From NCBI GenBank assembly GCA_025667525.1, contig JANFOE010000193.1:186001-250000 (forward strand): a stretch of 64,000 nt of DNA, in the 5' to 3' direction. Shown one piece after another: positions 1-15,071 of this stretch. Origin of the DNA: Glebionis coronaria (lineage: Eukaryota; Streptophyta; Magnoliopsida; Asterales; Asteraceae). The notes below the pieces were generated by a model. The model saw only the letters and a program-made list of their open reading frames with translations, was not told the origin of the DNA and made no database searches. Within the stretch, counting starts at the first letter, position 1, and each line of letters starts with the position of its first letter. A program made the translations under genes and the position numbers.

Positions 1-1305
<1,305 letters not shown>

Positions 1306-1316
1306 CTAGTTTCAAA

Positions 1317-1335
1317 ACCCGCCCGATGGGCGGGT
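1317..1335 (-). other. Helitron A 3' terminal hairpin
   Basis: Perfect inverted repeat ACCCGCCC / GGGCGGGT with loop ATC, 7 nt from the terminal CTAG. The same hairpin sequence ends Helitron B, and degenerate versions end C and D. Confidence 0.8.
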
Positions 1336-1536
1336 ATGACTTGTGGTTGTCGTTTATGTTTTTATGTCTTTAAATATGTGTTTTACATATATAAAATTTG
1401 TGTTTGTGCCAAAAGCTTATTTGTTTGTATATTATCATGTTTTTTTTCCTGAAAGAGACAGAAGTTTTCTTGTTATCTTTTGTGTATATGAGTACCCTTG
1501 TTGTTTTTTTGTATGTCTTCATAATATTTATATTGA

Positions 1537-1946
1537 GGACGTGTTTGGTTTCCAGGCGTGGCTACTGTTATCTTTGGGTTAGACTGAAAAGAATCGTTTG
1601 GTTGAATTTTCTAAATTCACAATTGATACTAAGTCCTAAATTTAAATGCTTTTTGAAAACCCACGCCAACATACAGTTTTCTGCAATTCCCTTCTGTTTG
1701 TGGACCCTACCACTATAAGATCTCTTTTTTTGTCTTATACTATTTTAGTATTATATATACTAATTTTATAATATTGAAATTTAATTTTAAATTATAGATA
1801 TTATTTTATAACATAATAATATTTATATCTCAATATATATCTTCTCTCACCAAAACCTACATCAAATCAAATCCTATCCAATTCTAAACCCCCTACTTTA
1901 TAAACCCACTCCTAAAGTAAATCCTATCTACAAACCAAACAGGCCC
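1537..1946. mobile_element. PIF/Harbinger-like MITE in Helitron A
   Basis: The terminal inverted repeats are GGACGTGTTTGGTTT on the left and, read on the minus strand, GGGCCTGTTTGGTTT on the right. A 3-bp flanking duplication tga (1534-1536 and 1947-1949) fits the 3-bp target sites of Harbinger/Tourist elements, although TWA is the usual target. About 410 bp, AT-rich, no coding capacity. Confidence 0.55.
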
Positions 1947-2365
1947 TGAATGTACTAAATATTTGTATTTTAAGGATGTCCTTTTATAAAAATTTGTAAC
2001 TTATAACAATTATTTTAAAGTAAGAGAATAAACCATTTTGTTTTTTTTTTACCTTTTTATAACTTTGGGGATAAAAAACAATAGTAAATATACGGGTTAA
2101 GAAGTAATATTCTAGAAAACATGTTTGTAAATCAACTCATAGTTACTCATTTGTGAGTTCGTAGACATACTTTCAGGAATGGAGCCAGAAAATATATCGA
2201 AAGAGGGCACGATGTTTTTTAAGGTCAGTCGCAACGGTTCGGTCGATCGATTATCGAACCCACCAAATATAAAATAATCAAAGTTACATGAAATTATTTA
2301 ACTAGAAAAAAAACTAATAACATATAAATAAAAATGCATACTATTAACAAACTTACATACAAAAT

Positions 2366-2693
2366 CATGGTTATAAACAGTGTAAGACGTGGCGTGGCGA
2401 CGTGTTCAAACTACACGTTTTAGCGGTTAAAGCGAAGCTTTAGCGTTTTTAAAGCGTGACTTATGACAGCACAACATATAAAATTATTTATGTGTTTTAC
2501 CTAGTGTTGTACATAATAACTAAAATTAGAAAACTGTTCTTACATGTAATCATAATCATTTTTTAAAGTTGATTTCAAGAAAATTACCGCACCTTATGTC
2601 GTGACGCGCCTTAACTTATTACGTAACATGAAAGTCACGTCTCATGCTTCATCACGCCTTAAAACGTGTTTTAGTGGGCTATTTAAAACCGTG
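2366..2693. mobile_element. hAT-like MITE, copy 1
   Basis: Ends CATGGTTATAAACAG and, read inverted, CACGGTTTTAAATAG form terminal inverted repeats. Flanking 8-mers tacaaaat and tacaaaag match at 7 of 8 positions, as for a hAT target duplication. The interior is rich in AAGCGTGACTTAT-type motifs and is non-coding. A diverged partial copy follows at about 2895-3205. Confidence 0.5.
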
Positions 2694-2894
2694 TACAAAA
2701 GTAATAAAAAAGTTACAATCTTCCTAACTTGCTACGCATTATGCCAGCCTACACATCTAAACTTTAAATAGTTAGTAAAAAAAAAGCAAGAATGACTTAA
2801 GAAGTGAACATGTATGCTATCTATTTGTGGCCTACGTGATAACAAAATGGTTTTTACTTTTACTATATTTTTTCTTTTTTGAATATTAAACATG

Positions 2895-3205
2895 TTTTTT
2901 GTCGGCGACATATTCAAGTTACACGCTTTACCGTTTAATATGTATTTTTAGCATTTTTTAAGCGTGACTTATAACGGCATATCATATAAAAATATTTATT
3001 TGTTTAATTATATTTTAATATTATATTTATATAATAATAATTAAAGTTAAAAACTCTCCTTACATGTGATAATACTCACTTTTTGTAGTGGAATTTAAAC
3101 AATCACGGCATCTTATTTCATAACATGTCTCGATTTATTACGTAACGTAAAATCCGTATTTCAAATTTTAACATGCTTTAAGACGAGGGCTATTTAGAAC
3201 CATGG
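2895..3205. repeat. Diverged partial second copy of the 2366-2693 MITE
   Basis: In the same order and orientation as copy 1 it shares AAGCGTGACTTATAAC, CTTACATGTGATAAT, TTATTACGTAACGTAAAA and the right end GGGCTATTTAGAACCATG. The left terminal repeat is missing. This is a direct repeat of about 300 bp, clearly older than copy 1. Confidence 0.5.
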
Positions 3206-3454
3206 ATTCTACCAATGGTCTTCAAACTTCAAAGCAGAATCTAGCCGACTACATTTATTGCCCATATGTGTGTCTATCGTGTCATATTCATTAGACACAC
3301 ACTTGGCTACTTTTGGGATCAGATGTATTTGTTCAATCTTCTTGAGTTATCAAATGAGAATGCTTTGCAAGTCCAACAAAAATAAATAAAAATATACGAT
3401 TACATATAAAGCGAAAGCTGAATACTATACTTTTAGTTTAACAAATTAAACTTC

Positions 3455-3706
3455 TTTTCAGGCATAGGTGTTGTAACCCACAACCCAAGCATACAAAGGA
3501 TTATGTGGATTTTCTCCTGATACAGGTAAAACAACTACTGCAACAATTTGTCTTAAGGTGAATAGTAGCTCAATTAAAATCCATAATGTTAAATATACTC
3601 CATCTTTGGCGACGGGTCCTCCTAGTTGGAGGGTATCTGAAACCATATGTGTCAATTTGCATGAAAGCTTTGTAATGAAAGCTTTGTATTGAAACCAAAC
3701 CTGCAA
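3455..3706 (-). pseudogene. Captured exon, probable RING-type membrane E3 ligase fragment
   Basis: Minus-strand open stretch of about 82 codons, preceded by an acceptor-like TTTGCAG and ending in a stop. The core reads as hydrophobic helix LWILIELLFTLRQIVAVVVL followed by ENPHNPLYAWVVGY. The pattern hydrophobic helix, S-x-E-N-P-x-x-P-L-x-A-W-x-V-G-Y resembles the membrane region of the At1g12760/At1g63170-type RING ligases from memory. No RING domain is present. It lies inside Helitron A on the Helitron's sense strand, so it is read as a captured exon, not a gene. Family assignment is tentative. Confidence 0.4.
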
Positions 3707-5253
3707 ACACCAAATTATAATGAAAGCTTTGTAACATTTAATCTAAAAATGAAACCGATGTCTCCCTTTGTATTTTACATGACTTCCAGGTGACCAAGTT
3801 CCGAATTTCCATTGTCACTCTCTGCTTTAAGGAAAACATGTCAATATAGACACCAACACATACAACATTAACTACTCATTAGTATAGTGTTCAAAATTGT
3901 TATTAAAGTACCTCAAATTATTTAAAACTTATGCTTAATAGTTGGTGCCATATACGTGATCATGCTTTTAGAGGTTCATATCTCATAGGTGTTACTAAAT
4001 GATCACAGAAGGTATTCATCCTAAAACAAATTAAGATATTAAAACGTGGTGAACTTTGTTAGATTTAAACATGTTTGCTTATTTAAAAAATTATAAGATA
4101 CTTACGTGTCATTGCAATTACAAAAAGTTACAAATAATAAACGCATAATATCCTCCCAAAGCTTGGAATTACAACCACACAAAGCAAAAGAATTAGGACA
4201 ATGTCGAAAATGTTAAAACTTTTACTAAATTACTTATGAATGAGTAAACTTTTAATTATGTCTTAACACAGAAGCAACGAATTAGGAAACGATCAGAGGG
4301 GTTCAATTGAGCTTAAATACTACTATTAACCTAAATCATCATATAGAAGTCACTCCACGATGATTTTTAAGAAAAATGTGTTTCGGTCAACTCAACCGAC
4401 ATCTTTGTGTAAAAAGATGGTTCAGATGTGTATAGATTTCTGTCTGTCGTAAATATCACCATACATATGTGATTAGATAATTATAGAAGATGGTTATATT
4501 TGGATGTGCTTATGCATTTAAAATTAAGACAAATAAACTTTGAGCTTACTTTCTCCTCTAAGGAAGCACTGTGATTACAACCTGAAACAGAAGTGAAATG
4601 TTACATCTATGATTCTTGGTTCTGCATTAATGTTTCGGGTCATGATTATATGGTTTATCTTATGAACTTTTTTTGGGGTAAAAGTTTAGCTTATGAACTT
4701 AAATAAGCCTAAAGCTAAAAAATAATAGAAAGTGAGCTTATACTCGAGGGGTGTTTGTAACAGGTTATTTGATCGACTTACAACATATTTCGAGTTTAAG
4801 AAGCTCATTTTTTGGGACAGTGAGTTTGAATAATCTCTAATTTCAAACTGATAATCTCAAAACCAAAAACAAAAAACATAGTAGTAAACATGTAAAGTTG
4901 GAAGAGTTCTTTGGTAAAAAAGACCATCGTTACCCAATCCACGTGATCCTAAATATAATAAACACGTAAACCTGACAGAATTTCCTAAAGAGATGAGATA
5001 TGTGTAGCAAAGAACTGAGTTGTAGTGTAGGAAGCCAAAACCATTTGTCATCCACGAAGGTACATGAATACTGATGCTTGAGGTTTGTGGCATGCCTGAT
5101 GGCGGTGCCATGTTGGGTAAAGCACCTAAGGTGCCATTGAAGGGAAATACAAAAAAGAGTACAACATATGACATCCGATATTTAGAATCTGGCCAACTTT
5201 ATCATGAATTAACATGTCATTTAATTAAGACAAAAAGAAGACAAACCTCATCG

Positions 5254-5336
5254 ACAAAGAGTTGCCCAAATTCTGCTAGCGTTTTGGAGTTAGCTTTGAA
5301 AACCATGAATGTGTCAAGATTTGATTAGGCATAGAC
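5254..5336 (-). pseudogene. Exon-like fragment of unknown gene in Helitron A
   Basis: A minus-strand open segment encodes TFMVFKANSKTLAEFGQLFV and ends at a donor-like GTTTGT. I do not recognise the protein. Its position between other captured exons and its splice-like edge suggest another captured host exon. Confidence 0.3.
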
Positions 5337-5504
5337 TTGTAGAGGCACCTTCAAAACATAAAAAATCTTCATTACCCCTGTAGCTTAGTGTGTATAATTC
5401 CGATATTCATTTATCAACGCATTACAACCACTGAACTTTCAGTCTCATCAAAGTGCTTATATAGATTATACAGAAACCATTTAGACTATGCATGTTTAGT
5501 CCAC

Positions 5505-5657
5505 TTAACCCAAGAGGCCCCCTTTTGTTACAACTAATAAATAATAAGAGAATAACGCCGCCAATGCGAAAACTGCACCAAAGCTCCCATAAACCGACGC
5601 AACACCAAATTTCCCCGTTAGCTCAAGGAAGAAGAACCCAATCAAGAAATTACACAC
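5505..5657 (-). pseudogene. Captured last exon of an MFS sugar transporter
   Basis: After an acceptor-like TTGATTCAG, about 50 codons encode NFLIGFFFLELTGKFGVASV, then a membrane segment with ALAALFSYYLLVVTKG, then a stop. This matches the last transmembrane helices and the conserved V-x-x-T-K-G-R end of plant sugar transporters, most like the plastidic glucose / D-xylose-proton symporter-like group (family knowledge). The R of TKGR is replaced by G and the protein stops a few residues later. One exon only, so non-functional. It is in the same orientation as Helitron A and keeps an intron edge, which points to capture from genomic DNA. Confidence 0.6.
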
Positions 5658-8364
5658 CTGAATCAAAATATCATACATAATAACTGCTTAATCCCAAAAC
5701 ATAAAATAAATGGGAAAGTCTTTTTATGGTTTCGGTTCAGGGTGTTTTTTTATCAATTAGTAATCATAGTAAAATACTGATGGCATTTGTTTTGTCATAA
5801 CTGATAAAGAGATATATATGATATTTGGTAGTATGTGTCTAAAAAATTATTTGATTGAGCAAATTCAGATGCAATGATATCAGATGTAAAATCAAATGTT
5901 CAGTTACCAAGCAGTCTAACAATGTTTTATGATAAGTACCCAATGAACAAAAAAACTGAAGCTCGTGATCTTTCCACGTGTCGTGATGCTGCTCAGTTCA
6001 TGTATAATAAGACCGCCTAAAGGACCAGGAACATCAATATTGCATGTACGTATAAGCAATAGAGTAATCTCAGTTTATCAGTGAAAGGGATATAAGGCTA
6101 GAACAACTTAGAGAGTTGCTTTTTGTTTGGCTTCAAAGATTTGATTATATCGTAAACCAACAAAGCAACATTAACACTATTGAATCACAAAGTAACATGT
6201 CAAGATATGCTAAAACAAATTTCCAAATACTAATTAAATTTTCAAAACACATATTTGAGATGCAACTAAATTACAAATTTAAGTAACCTAAAATCTAACA
6301 TCATTTTCAAGAATCTTCCTAATTGTTTTTTTATCCAAAGACTATATTCAGAAAGAATATAGATGTACAAAACCGACAACTGATCTGTAGTTAAATCGGT
6401 GTGAGTCATATTTGCAAACTGTTACGGTTGAAAATGCAATTAAGTAATCAAGTCACTGCATTAAAAAAGTCAAGTGAATGTGTAAGCCTATCACTGGAAA
6501 CCATTACAGATTGCCATATAATATTAATTTAGTATAAACGCAAGCTTCGTTTATCAACTTTAAAATATTGAATAATATGTTGTTTATATGTAAAACACAT
6601 GGATTGTTAATACTTTGTGTGACTTTGTTCATAAAAATTTCAGTCCGTGCCCAATTTGCATATATAACATTTACACAATCGAAGCAATAAGCAGACACTT
6701 ATGTAAGCAATCATAAATGCCCCGTTACAGTAAAATAAAAGTTCCATTAACATAAAAAGAAGTCAATTTTGTTCTTTTGGGTCACAAAGTTCTGATCACA
6801 TTGATACTAAGTCGAAAGATAGTAATCTTACATGTATCCAACAACCCATGCCCTTTCAAGTCCATACTTTAAAGTGTTTTCTAATCTGCACCAGAAAATG
6901 AGAAGATCCGAGGGACACTGAACCAACCAACAAAGTCAGCTCAGTAAGATAGAAATAAGTTCATGTTACTGTCGAAATTTATAACTGAAGTACTTGTATA
7001 CGCACGATTTATATCGAGCAACATAAATAAAATTAGTGTTTTGCATCGAAATAATATGATGAAGTTATCAAATGAGTATTAAAATATTACCATAACATGT
7101 CATAATTGGTGATATCATCGTCTTCTTCCAGCATACAAACCTGATAAATTCCAGCATTATACACCAAATGATCCACATTACCGAAAATAATAGAAGTTTA
7201 TATAATGATAAGAACTTATATGGAAAGTTGGAAACTGAGACTGCTTGATTCAGCTTCTTTGCACACCAATTCACGCTTTCACGCTTTTAACGCTCAAACA
7301 CTAATTCTCGCCACATTCATTATCTTAATTATTTCCATTTGTCCAACTAAATTTTACATATCATGCGCAACAGTTATAAAAGTCGTATAGGTCGTCCATA
7401 ATTGCTGGTTGCCAGGCTCAAGAAACCTTTAATAGGAATTATGCTTATAACTTGATATGTAAATGACATATGATTAACCTTCCATTGTCGATGAGTCAAG
7501 AGTTGTGAAGGAAGTTTTCTCTCCTGTAATGCTATAAAACTTTGAAAATGGAAATATTGTTAAAAGGTCTCTCGGGGATACCTTCGTAGGGTCTGGTTTA
7601 TTTATTGGATATCACATGATTCTAGGAATTGGATTGGCTCCTTTAATTGCTTGTATATATTCTAAAAGAGGGATACTTGTACAGGGGGTAGCAGATCCTC
7701 CTCTGATATTTATAAAACTGAAAGAAAGAAAATTACATGATTTATCAAGTTATGATACACACAGAGTTATGAGGGACAGTTCCCTTATCACCAACTAACC
7801 TCTCTAATACAGTTAACAATTTATCTATGAGAAGTTCTACATCCACCAGACACTTACTAATATGAATGATTGTATGCAAGGTTCGGTTTTTGGCAACAGA
7901 TTTTGTTTAATATTTGGTGAAGTTATTACGCGTTGTATCAACCTATTTATGTTATGTGATGTTTACATAAAGGTTGTTCATATTTTACACTTTATGAACA
8001 TGATTGAGAAGTTCTAACATACCTTTAATCTTTCTGAACATGATTGTTCATATGTTATGTGAGGTTTAACAAAACTTTTGGCATTTGATCTCGCTAGCGC
8101 AAAAGGAAACCTGTTTGGTTTTTTGAATGGTTGTAATTGTCATGTATTTCATATGCAATAACGTGTTTGTGGGTCGCCTGGATCAAGCCTTGCTATAAAC
8201 TCACCAGCCTACAAATGAACAGTTTATATCAATCATATTATATCCATATCTTTGAAACAAATATGCAATTTCCTTAATTTTCTGAAGTACCATCAATAAC
8301 AAAAATCAATAAACCCTCAAGCAGCGGTAAATTATTAACAAATTAAAGATAACAAAGACAACAT

Positions 8365-8560
8365 ACTGTGTTTGCTAATGAGTCGGCCTCTTTCACATGT
8401 TCCAGGAGTAAAATAACTTCCTCTTCATAGACTGGAAACTTGGGAAACTTTATTTCTGAGCATATGGCCATGAAGATCGTACTAATTCACTAATAAAATA
8501 GCAATCCCAGATCGTCCTACACGGCCAGTTTCTTCCCACTCGATGAATATAGTTCTGAAA
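8365..8560 (-). pseudogene. Captured DEAD-box RNA helicase fragment (DDX47/RH10-like)
   Basis: Minus strand. An acceptor-like GTGATTTCAG precedes codons for YIHRVGR; a small frame change follows, then GRVGRSGIAI. Together these are helicase motif VI (HRVGRTxRxGRxG). Next comes V-N-stop-Y-D-L and, after another frame change, EIKFPKFPVYEEEVILLLEH. DDX47/RH10 proteins have VNQYELE and then KLPEYPAEEDEVLSLLERV at the same place (from memory), so order and spacing agree. One stop and at least two frameshifts make it a pseudogene. It is the fragment nearest the 5' end of Helitron A and lies on its sense strand. Confidence 0.65.
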
Positions 8561-9305
8561 TCACATCCTACAAATTTATTAAAAATTTCAAATTTGTCAA
8601 ATACTATCATACCTTTTAAAAGTATGAATATAGTGAAAAGACTGATATAACCAAACCTTGCAGGTTAGACGCAACTATTAGTTCACTGATTGTAGAAATT
8701 TGCAAGTTTCACCCCGGGTTCCATTCAGGCAATAGTCTCCAAGAAAAGGTCGATAATAGTACATAGAAAAAAAAATTTAATACCAACTTACGTAAAATAA
8801 ATAACACTTGCACTAACTAAAAGCATATTCACGAGGTCAAAAGATTTGCTATGCAAGTGTTCATGGATAGAATTTCTATATGGTCACAATATAATAATAG
8901 AAGAAATCATTGAGGTGATTAGCATTCTAAACCTTTTCAATTGTACAAAGATTCTGGTAACTCTGCATCTTGTTTGCAACCTGTAACCAAAAAAACTAAG
9001 CTTAAACGTCTTTGATCCAAGAAACACATCCATAATTAGTATAGTGATCCTTTGAATATAATTATATGTGTTTGATCCTTCGAATAGAGAACATACATAA
9101 TGATCACAAAGTGAGAATGACATAGATGGATTATGGTAGGGATTCTCGTTTTATGATTTCGTGTGTGTGGTTAGGTTTTTTTTTGTTCTTATTGTGGTCA
9201 TTGTTGGATCATATACTGTGTGATTTGATTTAGGTTATTTGATGAAGCCAGTGAATTGAGGGTTTTTGAGTTTGTCTTTTAATTCCGTATCATAATCATT
9301 GGTTT

Positions 9306-9388
9306 GCTTCAGTGGTTGATTGTAGTCGAATCTTTGCGTCTTGGTGTGAGAGCAACCAAGGTTCGAACCAACCAAGTAACAAATTTTT
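9306..9388 (+). other. tRNA-like Pol III unit in Helitron A (antisense to it)
   Basis: A-box-like GCTTCAGTGGTTGA (9306-9319), perfect B box GGTTCGAACC (9360-9369) and T5 terminator (9384-9388) 15 nt beyond the B box. Acceptor-stem pairing is poor, so it is not a normal tRNA gene. It reads outward towards the Helitron 5' end 149 bp away. Confidence 0.55.
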
Positions 9389-9537
9389 AAAAATAAACTC
9401 CGAAATTTATTTTAGAAAATGAGAAATAAAAAATTACTAAAAAACAAAAATTACCAAAATTACCACCAAAAAAAATGATGACGTGGATTAAAACATGCTT
9501 ATGTGACATTTCCCTCCTGTTATATATAATGTAAAGA

Positions 9538-11289
<1,752 letters not shown>

Positions 11290-11690
11290 TGTTAGCCTCA
11301 AAATATTGAGCCAAACAAGAATGCTCGATCATATGTTTATTATGTATCGTATTTTAGAACGTTGTAATAGGTAGTATATTAGTCGTGTTATTACGGGCTT
11401 AACTTTAAGCTAAGGTTCATTAATAAGTAACCAAAGCCCAAAAGGAAAGCCCGGCCCAAACCATATAGTCCATAAAGAAGCCCGCATGTGGGTGGACTAT
11501 ATATACCCTTCCTAGCATGTTAGGAAGGGTGTTGGTTCATTTTGTATTCTCACTTCTCAATCTAACATTCACCTAGTTCCAACCATTTCTCTCTCTTTTC
11601 TCTCTCTACTTTCTCTCACTAAAATTCATCTCATATCTTCCTTTCTTTCATAAATTCGTGTGCTATATCATCATAGTTATAGGGACAACA
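11290..11690 (+). repeat. Copia 5' LTR
   Basis: Starts TGTTAGCC and ends GGGACAACA. It contains TATATATA (11498-11505), a perfect 9-bp stem-loop just downstream (11506-11529) and a CT-rich stretch. It is 398/401 identical to the 3' LTR. Confidence 0.95.
11498..11529 (+). promoter_or_regulatory. Copia LTR TATA box and adjacent stem-loop
   Basis: TATATATA at 11498-11505 is followed immediately by CCCTTCCTA, 6-nt loop, TAGGAAGGG (11506-11529), a perfect 9-bp inverted repeat. The identical copy lies at 36340-36371 in the 3' LTR. The hairpin would sit at or just upstream of the expected transcription start. Confidence 0.6.
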
Positions 11691-11691
11691 A

Positions 11692-11705
11692 TTGGTATCA
11701 ATCGC
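11692..11705 (+). other. Copia primer binding site
   Basis: TTGGTATCAATCGC starts 1 nt after the 5' LTR. The first 8 nt TGGTATCA match the usual initiator-Met tRNA site; the following GAGC is altered. Confidence 0.65.
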
Positions 11706-12701
11706 CATGGGGTAGTTTTGTGATTGGTTGTTGTTATTATATTTGATTCGTATGATTTAATCCATAAATCATCTCGAATTCAAATTTTTTTTTGTGTGTT
11801 TCGTGTTCTATATCTTGCTACAATCTTCTATATACTTGTTGTAGAGATTTGGTTGTTTTGGTTTGGTTAAAAACACGATCTTGTTGCCTAAAAGTTGCTA
11901 AATTTGTTGCCTAAAAGTTGCTAAAATCGTTGCCTAAAAAGTTGGAAATAAGGTCCCTTATTGCGACAACTTAAATTTCGGAAAAGGTAAGTACGGTTTC
12001 GATCGCAATAACCCTAGGGTTTTACTTTGCGATCAGTATTGCGATAGCCCCCTTATTCCGACGCTTATTGCGATCGTTATTGCGATCGTGGATTGCGACG
12101 GATTTAAGGCAATCTTGAAACGTTACTCTGCCCACATTGGTACATCCACATTGCGATAGGTGTTTCGATAGGTACACATTGCGACAGCATATTGCGACAG
12201 AAGGACATTGCGATCTGGGATTTCGATAGGTACACATTGCGATCTGAACATTCCGATCTGAAGGATTTCGACAAGTACACATTCCGATCTAAGGATTCCG
12301 ACAGGTGCACATTGCGATCTAAAGGACATTCCGATCTAAGCAACATTCCGATGGCTCATTCCGATGACATGTTTAGCTAAATTTTGTTTGAGTATTTTTT
12401 AGATTTAGCCACCATCTAGACTAGTTTCGGAACGTAGTTTACACGAAGATTTTAAAAAAAAAAAGAGTTAAAATTTTTAGGTCAAGTAAAATCAAATTTT
12501 TTCCATACTAGTTTTAGGACATTTCTAGCTCAATTTCAAAATTTGGTGATTACAAATTTTTTAGGTCTACCGTTTTGTCGGACTGAGGAATTTATTGTCG
12601 GGCTGAGAAAAAATCGCAATTTTCGGAATTTCAACAACCAAACAATCACAACACAACTACTTAAGATCCACATTCGATTCATCATTTCAGAGAATATTGA
12701 G
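11706..12701 (+). other. Copia leader with dispersed TTGCGAT/TTCCGAT repeats
   Basis: About 1 kb between the primer site and the gag start. From about 12030 to 12366 it is dominated by short motifs ATTGCGATC, ATTCCGATCT and TTTCGATAGGTACAC at irregular 15-30 bp spacing. Minus-strand reading frames here repeat RNVYLSKS-like words and are artefacts of the repeat. Confidence 0.75.
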
Positions 12702-15071
12702 ATGGATTCTACTACCGAATATCGTGTGACGAACAACAACATAATGTTGGCAGGTAACAAAGAAAGACCACCAATGCTTGTGTCGGGTCGGTATGATCAA
12801 TGACAATCCTGTTTTATACGTTACCTTGACACAAAACCTAACGGTGATGCTTTAAGGCAATGTATTTTGGAAGGACCCTATAAACTCTCAAGGATTCAAG
12901 TTCCTGCAGTACCAGCCACAGACACAAGTGACGCACAACCCGCATATGAACGTGATGAAAAGAGGACCGACCTCACCCCAGAGAACCGTGCGTGGTTTGA
13001 TGCAGAGAAGGAAGCAATCTACTTAATTCTCAGTGGCATTGGAGATGAGATTTACTCTACGGTTGACGCATGTCCTACTGCTCAAGAAATGTGGACGGCT
13101 ATTGAAAGATTGCAACAAGGTGAATCACTTAACAAACAAGATGTGAAAACTAAGATGTTTTGGAACTTTGGAAAGTTTACATCAAAGGATGGGGAATCAA
13201 TTGATTCTTATTACTCCCGATTCTACAAGATGATGAATGATATGACCCGAAACAACTTGCAAGTTTCCACCATGCAAGTCAATGTCCAATTTCTACAGCA
13301 ACTTCAACTAGAGTGGACACGGTTTGTCACCTTGGTGAAACAACAATAAAAGTTAGACAAAGTTTCATATCACAAGCTCTTTGACATCTTGAAACAATTT
13401 CAAAATGAGGCAAATGAACTTCGAGCTGAACGAGTTGCAAAGATTTCCAATCCACTTGCTTTGGTGTCTACCACTCAACATTACCCAGAATATCACTCCC
13501 GTACTTCAAAGACCTACTCTACTCAATCATCATCACCACGATCATCCATTGTCTCCAAGTCATATGTTCCAACACGATCCCGAGGCAAAGAAGTTGCAAG
13601 AGCACCATCACCCACACCTGAGCAATCATCCGAAGAAGACAGTGATGAAGAAATAGCTCAAAAGGATAGGGAACTCAAGCAACAAATGGCTTTCGTTATG
13701 AAGCAATATAAGAAAATCTACAAACCCACCAACAACAACCTTCGAACATCTTCAAACTCGAGGAACACCCATGCACAGAGTCCTCCAAGGTATGACACAC
13801 GAAGACGTGTTGCGAGTCCTCCAAAGTATGATCGACAACCTAAGTATGATAATCAAAGGGTGGCTACTGTTGTTGGAAATCGGGAAACTGTTGGGACTCA
13901 AGTTGTGCAACAAAGTGGGATTCAGTGTTTTAACTGCAGAGGTTTTGGGCATTTGGCCAAAGAATGCAGGCAGCCAAAGAGGGTTAAAGATTATGGTTAT
14001 CATAAGGAAAAGATGCTGTTGTGCAAGAAAATGGAAGCTGGAATCAAGTTATCAGCTGAGGAAGGAGAAATGCTTGACGACACAGATGATGAACTCTCCG
14101 ACCAAGAACTCGAGGCACATTATTCATACATGGCAAAGATTCATGAGGTCCTTAACGTCACTGAAGATGACAATGGTCCTATCTTTGATACCGAGCTAAT
14201 TGATAAGGTACAAGATGATGCTGAATATAATGTGTTTGGTGATACACATGAGCATAGTGATCTACCAACAACAATTACTGACACGTGTATGATGGAAACG
14301 GTTGATAGCAATACCACACCCGATTCATCAGACATGTGCAATAATGAGTTTGAGGATGATCAACATGCAAATGAGTATGATGACGAGGAGCGTGTCGCGC
14401 TTGCTAATTTAATTGCTAGTTTACAAAAAGATGTCAATGAAAATAGAAAGAATCAAAAGCAATTAAAGAAGGCAAACGCAGCGCTCACTCAAAACTTTGA
14501 AGAATGCAAAGCCGCTCTTATAAAATCTAGTGAGACTATTGATAGTTATAGGGCTGAGCTTCTTCAAAAGACCAACGAGCTTGAGGGGTACAAAAGTCGT
14601 GTCATCAACGTTAAAAAGGACGATTTTGAAAATAAATACAATGAAGCTCTTGCTTTGTTAACTAAAGAAAAACGACAATTTAATGTTTTATTAAGTGATG
14701 AACGTCAAAAAACGTACCTTGCCACAACAAAAGTTAATGAACTTGAACAGAGGCTTTCTATGAACACCACCGATTCTGCTAAAATTCTTGACGAGAAGAA
14801 ACAAGAGGTTGAAACATTAAAACAAGATTTCAAAAATAGACAAAGCAAAGATACTGAAAAAGTAAAGGATCTCGAAGAACAAGTCGATTTTTTGAAAAAA
14901 GTTGTTCATAATACACATGACTCTATTCAAACCGTAAGAATAATAGCACCTCGGTCGTTTTTCAAGGGTCAACCTAGCTTTGCCACCCCAAGTACCTCGA
15001 ACAAGCTCAAGCTGCAAACCCCCATTTATATCTTGACGAGTCCGAATGGACCAATCATGATTGCCCTGTAG
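12702..15071 (+). pseudogene. gag: Copia gag (N-terminal part), interrupted
   Basis: The start at 12702 (MDSTTEYRV) was chosen because downstream words ML-x-SGRYD and RQCILEGPYKLS match Copia gag N-termini. Stops break the frame at 12801-12803 (TGA where Trp is expected) and 13347-13349 (TAA), both in the same frame, so they are point mutations. The CCHC knuckle CFNCRGFGHLAKEC lies at 13926-13967, followed by an acidic region and a long coiled coil rich in K, E, L and N. Near 15000-15060 the frame shifts, and the coding sense continues in another frame. Gag would form the cytoplasmic particle; this copy cannot. Confidence 0.8.

Larger units (their letters stand above)
1306..9537 (-). mobile_element. 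Helitron A, complete, non-autonomous, 8.2 kb
   Basis: On the minus strand the element begins TCTTTACATTATATATAACA at 9537 and ends CTAG at 1306. Just inside the 3' end is an 8-bp perfect hairpin with a 3-nt loop (ACCCGCCCATCGGGCGGGT, 1317-1335), 7 nt from CTAG. It is flanked by A on the 5' side and T on the 3' side with no target duplication, as expected for Helitrons. The interior has no continuous Rep/helicase. It holds decayed, intron-bounded host exons (DEAD-box helicase, sugar transporter, probable RING ligase) and at least two MITEs. Exon order and strand match capture of genomic DNA rather than cDNA. Boundaries rest on terminal motifs shared with Helitrons X and B. Confidence 0.75.

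Noticed and set aside
7616..7798. 60-codon frame with ILVQGVADPPLI on the plus strand
   Set aside because: Antisense to Helitron A, no family recognised, and no splice-like edges that would support an exon.
12022..12346. Minus-strand frames with RNVYLSKS words
   Set aside because: Caused by GCGATC/CCGATC words in the Copia leader.
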